DNA from: Antedon bifida
Taxonomy: Eukaryota; Echinodermata; Crinoidea; Comatulida; Antedonidae
Assembly (NCBI GenBank): GCA_963402885.1
Contig: OY727100.1
Location: 5,319,501 to 5,383,500 of the forward strand
Reading direction: 5' to 3'
DNA: 64,000 nucleotides
The notes below the pieces were generated by a model. The model was given only the letters and a program-made list of their open reading frames with translations, was not told the origin of the DNA and did no database searches. The translations under genes were made by a program, and so were the position numbers. Below, piece after piece: positions 1 to 10,774 of the stretch. How positions within the stretch are numbered: position 1 is the stretch's first letter; each line of letters begins with the position of its first letter.

Positions 1-1857
1 TTAAACAATTTCCTGTGGATTTATCAACAATTAAGTAATTTCTACAAAAAAAAAAATAGCGAAAAAAACCTTGATCTAAATCTAACACTACTTTTACAGA
101 AAGTTTAGGTTACAAGTACTCTTTTACAGAAAAATATGTAAATTAAGTGCTATTTTTGGTGTTAATTAATATCATATCGGTTTGAAAATATGTATTTAGT
201 TCAGCAAGTGCCATTTTGAATGTTATTGTTTTGAAATATTCCCCCAAAAATATCTATTTACGCTGTGGGATGTGATTCTCTTCACCACAGTTGGCCTGAG
301 ATTACAAGACCATTTTTTTTTTCGCAAAAAAAAGTTGAACAAGAATATTGCAGTTCAATAGTGTCTATTGAGTATTAACTAAAGTTGCAAACTCTGTAAC
401 AAATTAACTTTAAATGCTTGAGATGCTTTATATTAAAGTTTACATAGGAAATAATAAGAATAAATTCTATACTGAAAAAAAAAATATTTTTAATGTAATT
501 AAATTGAATATGGCTAGACAAGGATCAATGCTCTTGAGCTTATTATAGCGCCTCCATAAAGTCTGTTTTTTTCCACATGGATGTTACACAGGACATGCTA
601 TGCTAATCTTACAGGGAAGGTCTCAACATTTGCACACTTATCATAATATAACACATTGTGTTAACATGTATATTTATCAAGGGTCCCTTATTAACCTAGA
701 AAGTTTTTCAAGACTGAATCATATGTATATGAATTTTACTTTAAATAAATTTAAATTTTATTTTTTTCTAGAATGCTATTTAAGTGAAACTTTAGTTGCA
801 ACACAAAATAACAGTCTTGATTGACAGTCGTTGAACTTCAGTCAACTACTGTAGGATATTGAGTAATATTGGGTAATACTGTATTAACATTTTTCATCAA
901 CAACCAATCTCTTGTTTAAATTATTTTTTGTTTTGAGTTGATTTATTTTAAAAGTTTAGTCAGCAGCACTATGCATCACAAACAGTCCACTTGGAATTAC
1001 CATCCATTACCACCTTGAGCAATAATTTAATCAATGGGACCTGGCAACCCATATTGTACATATTATTCCTGGAAGCAGAAACAGACCCTAAAACAATGGG
1101 CTAATGCTATAAAATTGTTATCAGTATACTGAAATCACAGGTGGTTTATAATTGATAAATGATACTAGCTTTTATTTAAGGTGACTTTAATAGAGATCAG
1201 TGTACAGTATTGTTTTATCTTTCAAAACTAAGGTAATATTATGCATGGCTAATTTGTGTTTCCTTTGATTGTTGGAACAATAGCAATCAAATTGTAAATA
1301 TCAGATCATAGGAAATGGAATGCACTAAAAGATAATTAGATGTGTAATTTGTATTATTAACCATAAATAGAAATTCTTTATTAACACAAAAAACATGTAA
1401 ATTTTTGTCACTTGAATGAGACATTACTTTAAATTTAAAGTTATAATGAACGTCAAATTATACATTTTTAATCTAAACATGCAATTTGCATGATATAGCT
1501 TGCAGAGAAAAACATTAGTAATTTATGTAACAAGATCTAAATTTATGAGTCACTGTAGCAAACAACCTTTTCAACCTGATATTTTGTACTGTAGTTTCAT
1601 AAAACCAAACTTTTATTATAATAAGTCACAGTTTGCCCTCAAAGTTAATTCTCCCAAAGGGCTAGATGTCACTTTATGTTTCAAGGGTCTTTAAATAATA
1701 CTAAAGGTCATAAATTAGAATATGTTCTTTAATGAGCCAACCATAAACCATTGACATGAAGACTATAAATAGTATCTAGTGCATATAGAGGGGGCAATTC
1801 TATTTTAGCAAGGCATTTTACTTCCATTGGCTTTAAACTCAATTAATAAAATAAATC

Positions 1858-1940
1858 TTGTAGTTATAAAATATAATAATAATATAATAAAAATAATAAT
1901 AAACATTTATAAAGCGCTGTTTACTGATGGCTCACAGTGC
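1858..1940 (-). repeat. SINE-like 3' tail
   Basis: Read on the minus strand this gives AGCGCTTTATAAATG followed by TTATTATT-type repeats, the sort of tail that ends tRNA-derived SINEs. A related GGTGCTTTATAAATCC ends the SINE candidate at 58372-58600. The head is not recognisable. Confidence 0.35.
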
Positions 1941-2286
1941 TAAAACAATAAAAAAAGTAATTGATGTTATTGTTGTTGTGGAGATACTGTGAATTGAAAT
2001 TTGTAAAACTCACAATGCAAAAGATAGGGCATCGGTTCAGTTTAGCACTTAATTTTACACCCTTATCAAAATCCTGCATCATATCATAGAATATTTGTTG
2101 CAGCATGGCACCAGGTCTCTGCAAGTCACAGTTATATTTCTTGATATTGCTATGCAAGAGCGATGGTTTGCAGTCAAGTTTATCAAGGAAACAACTGACA
2201 GTATTTGTACAGCATTTATTTTATTGGTTTCATGAATGACATACCTGTACTGTACCTAACACAGTTCAATGTCAATTGTGCTATAA

Positions 2287-2575
2287 AAATAATTCTTAAA
2301 ATGTTGAATATGCCATTTTAATGTCACATTTAAACTGCTATCCTCTTTTTGTTACCACTAAAAATTGGATCGAAAAACAAATTATTTACCTAACAAAACT
2401 GTAATTTAAAGCAAAAAATAGGTCTCTTTTTGTTGAATTTAACCATTTATTTTATCATTTTAGAAGTGAAAACATTATTTGTTTTTGTTCTTTTTTCTAC
2501 GGAAGTGATTAACTTGATTAAAACTAAAAAAATAACCTATTCAAAGTCCAATTTAATTAATCTTCATTTTTCATG
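2287..2575 (+). repeat. MITE family A, end-truncated copy
   Basis: It aligns by eye over most of its length with 31501-31824, sharing TTGGATCGAAAAA, ATTTAAAGCAAAAAAT, GGAAGTGATTAACTT and TTAATCTTCATTTT. The terminal GGGGGACAATGCATCTT is missing. It ends about 50 bp inside the intron that starts at 2623. Confidence 0.6.
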
Positions 2576-2623
2576 TTATTTTCAATTTCTTTTATGAATC
2601 AATTATGAATAAAAGTATCTTAC

Positions 2624-5600
2624 CTATGAACATGTGTACATCTTTGTTAATATCTTTAAGATGATTTGAATATGCTTCCTCAGTTAATTTCTTTATTTTC
2701 TCTCCTTCGTCAATATCATCAGGGTGAGCATTGGTACCTTCAGTATCTACTATTGTCTCAATGTCTTCCTTTTCACAATCATGTTCATTGTTCTCCTGTA
2801 TCACAGCCGATTGTATGTCATCTTTTATTATTACAGTGAGTTTTTTTGCCTCTTCCATACCATTTTCTATTGCCTCATCAAGGTTTTCCTTTGTAGTCTC
2901 TGTTACATCCACAATGTGTAAGTTTTCATCGGTTTCATTAGCAACGTTTATTTCTTCTCTGTTAAGTTTAATATTCACAGTATCTTTAAGAGAAGTATCT
3001 GTACTGTTACCTTGATGATTACTGTCGTTGACATCCGCAGACTTAATTCCATCGAATTCATCAGAATTACTTTCATAATGCCCAACAGAGTTTCTTGCAC
3101 CTCCAGGACTAACAGATTTGGTGCCATCTTTTGATAACCTATTACTTGCTTCACTGCTCAAGTCACTGATGGAGAAATCATCCAATTCCTCTTCATCAAA
3201 TTCAAACATCTCCTCTTCATCCAAGAAGAAATCCTCCTCTGGTATATCAGTAGCATTGTCTTGTGTCTTAGCTGATTCTGATAACTTCTGTGATACATTT
3301 TCTTGTATCACTGCAGTCTCAGCCTTATCTAATTTAGTGAAACTCTCACCACGCACTTTTTTGGGACCATCTAAAAAATATAAGAAAATGTACTGTAAAA
3401 CTATGAGCTACTTTTTATGCTATACACTTCTAACTAAATGTTATAAAAAGGTATTCTTAGCAGAACTGAAATGAAAGTGTTTATTTTTAAAGATGATTTT
3501 GCTGAAATCCCCAGCAATTTGTGATGCCCTGTTGACACTTTAAAAATAAATATAAAAAATAAAAATAAAAATTTTGGTCCACACTGTTTCGCATTCAGTG
3601 CATATCATTCAATGTCAAGTATTATCACATGTGTTACCATTAGTTTATGCCGTGTTATATAGGCTGTATCGTATTGAATGGTTTGGGTGTAAAAAATAAA
3701 ATTAAGCCTCTTCTTCTATACTGCAATAAGAATGAGCAAATTGTTTATTTCAAAAAGCACATGTCACTTTTTAAAATCTTTTTGCTAAGTTAAAATCCCA
3801 AAATAATTATTTATCATTTACTGAGAGAGACACAAAGATGTGAATAATTATTACCTGTGAAATCTATTTTTTCAATACCATTGTAAGGTACAGTTATTGC
3901 ACATAGCGTTTTACCAGCCTCTTTCAATAAGGGTTTCAGTTTTTCTAAGATTGCTTGCTGATATTTTTGTAGAAGCTGTGTCAGTGGATGATCTTGACAG
4001 GCTAATATCTTAGAAACAAGTGAATTAATTAGATCCAGATCTTGCGGTGACTGACTCAATCTAGCTCGCCACGACTTTAACCATATCTGAAAAAAATATA
4101 ATATGCGAAGGATACAGTACTCTATAACAATATATAACAATTTTTAAATTTTATTATTAGGAATCCTAATACAAAATATCTTGAAAACTAAATCCTGGAA
4201 AATGACTCTATGAATTGGTTGTCCTGGAGGATTATTCTTTTGAAGGTTTTCATCCAGATTGTAATTGTCCAAAGAGTTGATAGCTCATGTGACTTTTTAG
4301 TAATAATTCATAGATATATTGTCACCTTGACATTTTTTTTTGTAATGTTAAATATTCATTTTTCACATAATAGTTATTCACATTGAAAAACAGGTCGGTA
4401 AAAAAAATATAATTTAAAGAAAAGATCGTCAAATTGTCTGTCAGAAAATGGATTTTTAGTTAAATTTAACTGTTTATTCTCTCTTTATACTCTCTTTTAA
4501 AAGTAAAATCATTATTTTTTTTCCCCATGGAAGTGAATTACTTAATTAAAACTGAAAGTGGCCAATTCAAAGTCTGATGCAGTACATACATTTATAATTG
4601 TCATGATTTTGGGAGACAATACATCTTTAATGTAAAATTTGATGGAAAAATATGGCTTACGGTTTGATGTTCATACTCTAAAACGTTAGCATAAACCTGC
4701 CGTCTTTCCAGTTCATCATCTGTAGGTTCTCCAGTAGTTGAAAATCTTTTTGATGCTTCTTCCATTAGCATCATATGACGTTCTTGCATTTTCTTAGTTA
4801 TCTTACAAATAGATGTAAGGTAGTTTATGATAAATTTAAGTGACTTTATACTCTAACTTATGGAATTTCCTAATTAAACAGGGTCAGTATCAGGTACTAG
4901 GTATTTGGTCATAATCAATAAATATTTCAGCATTTTCAATAATTATAATAAAATAAATTTAAGAGCAACTAAAATGACATAACACAGATCATCGAACAAA
5001 ACATTAAAGATTGCATGTAGCCGGACATTTTATTTCAGCTCGTCACTCGATTGCAAATTTCAGAGTCATTGCAATAGACCACAACACTTCACTGCACTGG
5101 GAATTACTACTTAAAACCACAAAACCTTTTGGACTTTATTATGAAATGCTCCCAGGAAAATTATTCCATTGACATCCTAAATTTAGGTTTCATTTGTTAT
5201 TTAGTTCTCCATTCCTAAATTGTTTATATCTGCCAAGCTATCTTCATTATTTTCTACTCTTACAGTCTCCACCCTCTATTCACCTGTCATGTGCTGCCTA
5301 TATTTTTATCTTTTATTTTCTGCTTTATATTCTCAATCTTGTACACTCATTTTTTACACTGAAGAAGGGCTAGTGTTGCCCGAAAGCTCTACCAATTTTT
5401 ATGGCTGTTTTACTTAATCATTTTGATTTAGATTTTTACTTATTTGTATATCCATTGAGATCCAGCCACTGATACCCACAGCATTGTAATTTTTTCAGTA
5501 ATTTTATATAATACAAGAAATACGTTTTGAACAAAAAGATTGGTTGACATTTAAAGACAGATTAAAAATGTAAAGGATACAGCTGCCTCTTGAGCTCTTG

Positions 5601-8600
5601 CCAGTGACATATTCTCAAGGAGTTGACGTTGAAGTTTTAAACTCTGAAATGCAAATAACCAAAAAAAAATGTAAATATTGTCCACCTGACATGAAATTTA
5701 CTACAGAACATGTGACACTGCTTATCTTTGGCTTGGGCTCTATGATCTCCAGATCTAGTCTGAAATCACAGTACCTCCCAGTATAGGTACAGTATATGAA
5801 AGACATGGACTATAAAACAGCGATTCTAATACTAAAGCCTACTAAAAAATTTGTTCTCAGTCTTACAACAGCACTGAAGATGAAAGTAATCAAAATTCTT
5901 GTATGGAGTTTACTTATTTAGGGCTTGGAGAGACGGGTGCTTGCTGCCCCATAGTGTAAAGACCACAGGGAAAGCTAGCCTACTTTGGCCACATCATAAG
6001 AGGAAGGCGGCAGTACACTAACATAGCAGATAATAGCAGGAAAGGTAGAAGGAAAGAGAAAGAGAGGGCGTCAGAAGAAACAATGGTTTGATAACATCAA
6101 AGAATGGACAGGATTGATTTAGTGCAAGCCAAGCGTCTCGCTCAAAACAGACCTGCTTGGAAGAGAATAAGGAGTGTGAACACATGGTAGCCAATCGTAG
6201 CGGCCGAACTTGATGACGTAATTTGTGAACCACTTGATTGGTCGGTTTTAACAATCGCATGGTTAAAGTTGATCTCGGTTCAACATTAACTTCAAAATCG
6301 TTGAAACCGGTTAATTCAATACAATTGAATGCAACTCTATGTTGACTGGAAAACAGGCTTTAGGGCCATACATTAGGCCTACTTATAATTATATTTGCAT
6401 TAATTTATGACCAAAAAAGTCATACTTTTGGGCTAGGTCTAGAATGTATTCTGCATTGCAGACTTTTACTTGCTACCAATAACATAAATAAGTTGACATC
6501 TTCATACTATATGGTATTTCAATAATTCTAACTTTAGAAATGTCTAATCAAATTTAGATCTTTTGTTTTTAAATTTTAAATGTTTGTATTTGAAGGTAGA
6601 GTTTGTTGTTGATCTGTAACATACCAGCATTGATCTGTGTTTTTCATTCTTTGTTCTTGATATTCTTGCTTTAAAACCAGCAAGCAATTGTTGATTTTTG
6701 CGGTACGCAATCTCTGTTGGAGATGGTTCATTTCGTCTGCAAAATAAAATAATTCATATTCAATAAACATTGATTATTCAAATCAATAGTAAGATTGTAT
6801 AAAACTGAGACAAGACAGACAAATCTGGTAGCTTTGCTTCACATTTTATATGGTTTGGAGATTTCAATATTTTGAAATCACACAATACATCTTTTATTAT
6901 AATGTACGAGTAAACATGTGTATATTCACTTTTTTTAAAGAAATAAAATAACATAATAAATGTAGTCCATCTACCAAAGGATAAATGTAATAAAAAAACA
7001 AATTTCAGACACCAACCTGGCACTTGGTAACTGGTGTCGATGGAATGAGGGTGGCATTCTGCTACGAGTTTGTGGTACTGTGGTACCAATATTAGGCATT
7101 GACTGCAGATGACCAGTGCTACTAGGTACATCAGGAAACATTGCTATGTTAGCTTGTGGTAGATCGCTAGGTAGAGATACTGGCTCTTGAACTGTACTTG
7201 CAGGGTCTTGACGTGGTATAGATGCTTCACTGATTGGCCGTTTAAAATCTATGGTGATTTCTTCACTATCATCTATAATTCAAAAGTATGGAGTTATCAA
7301 TTTATATTACAAACATACAGTACTAATTTACCATCATACTGAGTTTTTGTATAAGCATCCTATCTTTTAAGCCTACAAATACTTTTATTAAATTTACTGA
7401 GACATAATTTTGATAAATTATGGAGATTTCAGCATAACATGTAAACGTTAACTTTAACATAATCATTTGTAATCTTGGTGCATACTGTATGTGGTGTGTG
7501 ATTAAGTAAGGTGTGCTACAGCCTTTATTTATATTGGATGGGAGCTTTATTTGTATTGGAGTTATACTAGTACTATTTGACAAAGTATTTGAAGCAACAT
7601 CCCAGTATGAATACCTATTTCAGTTAGAAGATCTGCTGCTCTGTCTACACACAGTTGACACAACTTTGTCATTTTACGAGTATTACTTGTGCTTAAGTCA
7701 CGGCCACCTATTAAAAAAACATAAAGTATTTAAATAGACCATGATGATGCATTGTATTGTGTAAACACAACTATCATAATTGTAGTTTTCACTTGTCTTT
7801 TTGTTTTGTCCAATATTAAAATTGACATTACAAACATAAAAATCAACAACATTGATTTTTGTTTGCGAATTTACGTAAGTCGAAAAAATGTTGAAAGTCA
7901 AATTTTTATGAAGTCCCCATTTTTTCCTATACATTTCTGTGTAATTTTTATTTGTAAGTTGGTTTTTTATAAGTCGAAAATCATCTTTTTGGGGCCCGAA
8001 TACACACATTCATATAATCATGATTATACTTCAGGTAGTACCCTTGCATATAAATCATTAATTTTTTTGCATCCATTTTTTTCAGATCAATTATCATAAC
8101 TAATATGTGCACACTTTCTTTTTTTTTTTACATTTTTTTCGTTATTTCTTTTTCCTAAACATATAAAGAAAAAAGAAATTATTTTGTCCTTCTATTTTTA
8201 TTTCTCTCATCTTGGTGTGTGGTTTACTTACCAGTGTTATCGGCATCCTTGAGAAGAGAGTCAGCTATGAATTGAACACATCTCAGGTATTGAAGATAAG
8301 CATTCTTTAAAAAAATAATATTTTTAGTTTACAAATATTTCATATTCTAGTTTTTGTCCTTTCATTCTTCAACCCATTGTTCTATGCTCTTTAAACATTT
8401 GATAACGGACTAGTCTGTGAAATGGAATGATTCAATGTACCTTAAAACTTCATGTCTGAAAAATCAGACAAATTACCAAAATACAATTAAATAGCAATAA
8501 ACACAATGCAATGTATGGTGTACATGGTGTTTGCATGAATTCGTCAAAGCCTAACAGCAGATCAAAGTCTGTTACAATAGCCTACCTTGGCAAGTCAAGC

Positions 8601-8738
8601 TCAGTGTCCTGTTGTCTTTTCAGTACTTACCTTCTTTTTACCTTGTGAGTCTAATTTCTGGGCTTCCCTGACTCCCTTTTTAGCTTGCTGTATGAAGCTG
8701 TCAACACGTCTTGGTGGACAGCCTTTTCTTGACTCCAT
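2624..8738 (-). CDS. VPS9D1: VPS9 domain-containing protein 1-like gene, 5' eight coding exons (3' part off window)
   Basis: Coding exons in transcript order: 8738-8631, 8304-8232, 7272-7017, 6736-6625, 5643-5581, 4801-4661, 4086-3855, 3370-2624. All join in frame with AG/GT borders and give about 577 residues before the next splice. The start ATG at 8738 opens an MIT-like N-terminal helical segment (VDSFIQQAKKGVREAQ, then AYLQYLRCVQFIADSLLKD) resembling vertebrate VPS9D1. Other family blocks follow: TEIAYRKNQQLLAGFKARI, SLKLQRQLLENMSLA, KKMQERHMMLMEEASKRF, YANVLEYEHQT, and WLKSWRARLSQ...LINSLVSKILACQDHPLTQLL. The last exon is strongly acidic (EEDFFLDEEEMFEFDEEELDDF) and ends in HLKDINKDVHMFI, just before the catalytic region. 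Family knowledge: VPS9 domains are Rab5-type nucleotide exchange modules; that domain is not in the window. Exon structure is seen; the family call is from remembered sequence and is firm, the function is inferred. Confidence 0.88.
4390..4633 (+). repeat. MITE family A, copy 2
   Basis: Related to 31501-31824 and ending in GGGAGACAATACATCTTT, the family terminal repeat. The outer end lies only 27 bp inside the intron that begins at 4660 (donor of VPS9D1 exon 6). Confidence 0.6.
5345..5504 (+). repeat. Dispersed repeat, retroelement 3'-end-like, with hammerhead-like core
   Basis: The segment contains CTGAAGA at 5359-5365, a GGGC/GCCC stem (5367-5370 with 5378-5381) and GAAA at 5382-5385. It then runs to CCATTGAGATCCAGCCACTG near 5452. 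The latter block recurs at 9080-9132 and, degraded, at 39602-39650, so this is an interspersed element. The class is not established. Confidence 0.5.
5944..6178 (+). mobile_element. Degenerate non-LTR retrotransposon C-terminal fragment
   Basis: Plus-strand frames give YFGHIIRG, then WFDNIKEWTGL, then AQNRPAWKRI. This series is typical of the C-terminal tail of LINE-type polyproteins (zinc-knuckle/RT tail). Frames shift between the blocks and stops interrupt them, so it is a dead copy inside a VPS9D1 intron. Confidence 0.6.
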
Positions 8739-9079
8739 ATTAAAGCTGAAAAATATAAACATAGCTAGCTAAACATACTGACAATATTTAAGAATAGAAA
8801 ATCAGCAGGTCAGTATGGATGACGGACACTTGGCGAGAGAAGCAAGCAACTATTGGCTGGGAGCTGACATTTGTGTGGAAACAAAATTTTTGTTAGTTTG
8901 TGTTGCATGTATAAAGAGTGATATCGCCCTCTATCCGGGGCAGAGGCAACATGGTGGATATATTGTAGAGCACATGTGTTGATATCTGAATAAAGAATGT
9001 TGTTAATTTCAAGGTTAAAAAAAAAAAGAAAAAGAAAGAAAGATACTGTACGAGAAAAAAAAAAAATTGTGTTCATATC

Positions 9080-9132
9080 TCCATTGAGATCCAGCCACTG
9101 ATACCCACAGCATTGTCATTTTTTCAGTAATT
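9080..9132 (+). repeat. Dispersed 55-bp repeat, copy 2
   Basis: Near-identical to 5451-5504: CCATTGAGATCCAGCCACTG followed by ATACCCACAGCATTGTCATTT. It lies in the VPS9D1/ACIN1 intergenic gap, upstream of both genes. Confidence 0.6.
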
Positions 9133-9679
9133 TGCCTTTGGAATTATATGCAGTAGTATACTGTATTTTCAATTTTAGTTTGAAAACCGGTATGAAAACA
9201 TTACTTTTTTAAGAAAGCGGTAGAAACATGAGACTACAGGTAAAAAATCGGTAGCCTACTGCATGATTCAGTAGGGTTGGCGGGCTTACATAGGGGTCGA
9301 CAACAAAGTTTGCACCTTTAGTATATGATTAAACTGTAATAGCTCAGCGAATACTAAAGAACATGATGATTTAAAAGAACATTTTATTTCTCAGTTAATA
9401 AAGCCTTCTAATGGTACTAAATAATATAATTATTGAATACCGTAGCACACATTATTATATAAAAATAGATCAAAAAACTGTATTATGAGTTTAGATTCTG
9501 TGTAAATATACAGGTAGTAAAAATAAACATGTTAACACACATGGCATGTCATACATATTCAATAAATGGCAGTACATATTTTGCCCCATTTTTTACCATT
9601 TAATGAATTTGGCTGTTCCATAAATGGCGGCCGAAATGATCAGACAAGGCTTAGCCTTTATTTAAAATTTAGTAAGCAT

Positions 9680-10200
9680 TGTTAGGCCAATTAGGATAGG
9701 CTTAGACCTAGGTAGCTAACTAGCTAGGGCCCTAGCCTACTATATTATTTATAGGCCTAAAGTAAGGCTAGGCCTACTCTAGACCTGGTGGTAGGGCCTT
9801 TTGGAGGTCCTACTCACTCACAGGCATCCTCTAGATAGGGCCTACCTAGGCTTGGCCCTAAAAGAAAGGCTCAGAGGCTAGAGCTAAGAGATTCTAGGCC
9901 TAGCTAGGCCCTACTCTCTAGGCTTAGGTAGTAGATTGGTAGGCCTACTACCTATAGGCCTGCTAGGGCCTACCTAAGCCTAGTCTAGTAACTAGGATCC
10001 GTAACTAGCCTAGGCCCTAGGCCTAGGCTAGTTAGGAGTAGGGATCCGAGTAGTAGTAGGGCCTACTAGCCTAACTAGCTAGCTAGTAGTTGTAGTAGTA
10101 GTAGGCTACCTACCTAGGCCTTATTAGGCCTAGCCTAGGCCATGATGGAGTTATAAAATAGGCCTAGTAGGCCTAGGCCTAGCCTAGAGTAGAGGCCTGA
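9680..10200. repeat. CTAGGCC/TAGGCC palindromic low-complexity tract
   Basis: About 500 bp built almost entirely from interleaved CTAG, GGCC, CCTAGG and AGGCCT words, with no fixed unit. Composition is much more GC-rich than the flanks. A second, shorter tract of the same words lies at 53030-53215 in the other divergent intergenic region. Confidence 0.85.
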
Positions 10201-10774
10201 CCCAGTTTTAGGACTCACTTTTCTTTTTTTTGTACGTGCCTTTCTGTCATTAAAACTAAAACTTGCTCATAATCATATATTGTATGCCAGTCATACAGAA
10301 ACAAGCGAAAGTGACAGATTTTCGTGTATTTAAATAGACAAACAGACGGATTCCTCCCTATAGGCTAGCTAGGCCCCGAGCTAGGCCTATCCGTATGTAA
10401 TGTATGCTATATTGGGAATTGCTGCCTTGGCATATCGTGTTGTTGACTTTTTTGTGGCCGGTCATTCGCCCATTATTAGAACAATCCACTAGCTAGGTGG
10501 GGCATGGGCTTCATATTTATCAGCCTTTTTCCAACAACTTACTAAATTGATTCAATTAATTAACATTTATATCACAATTTTTTATTTTATATATTAAATT
10601 TAAAGACAAAATGTGAAATACACAGTTCATGTGTGTACATTAATTAAGGTAAATGTCATTATGCTCCTATATCGAATGGTATGCTCTGAACCCGAAAGCT
10701 TATGAAATCGATTTTTGGGAGGGATCGGATTAATTCGGAGCGATTTTTTGAGTCGTCGATCTTAGGGAAACAAC

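Larger units (their letters stand above)
1..2623 (-). other. Intron of the VPS9D1-like gene running off the left edge; no exon recognised
   Basis: After the donor at 2623 no minus-strand segment resembling the VPS9 catalytic domain is visible before the window edge. The stretch holds AT-rich intron sequence, a MITE remnant near 2287-2575 and a SINE-like tail near 1858-1940. A minus-strand open stretch at 1921-2157 exists, but it does not match the family and contains the SINE tail. Confidence 0.55.
8739..10774. promoter_or_regulatory. Head-to-head intergenic region between VPS9D1-like and ACIN1
   Basis: The two start codons (8738 minus, 10775 plus) face away from each other across about 2.0 kb, so both 5' UTRs and promoters must lie here. 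No TATA box is convincing. The middle is occupied by the CTAGGCC tract at about 9680-10200; the rest is unremarkable AT-rich DNA plus the 55-bp repeat at 9080. Confidence 0.5.

Noticed and set aside
1921-2157. Minus-strand open frame of 78 codons downstream of the last seen VPS9D1 exon
   Set aside because: It resembles no part of the VPS9 domain and ends in a SINE-like AT tail; no matching splice phase was convincing.
2724-3474. Plus-strand open frames across the acidic VPS9D1 exon
   Set aside because: Antisense shadows of a Glu/Asp-rich coding exon (Ser/Phe-rich translations); no splice or family support.
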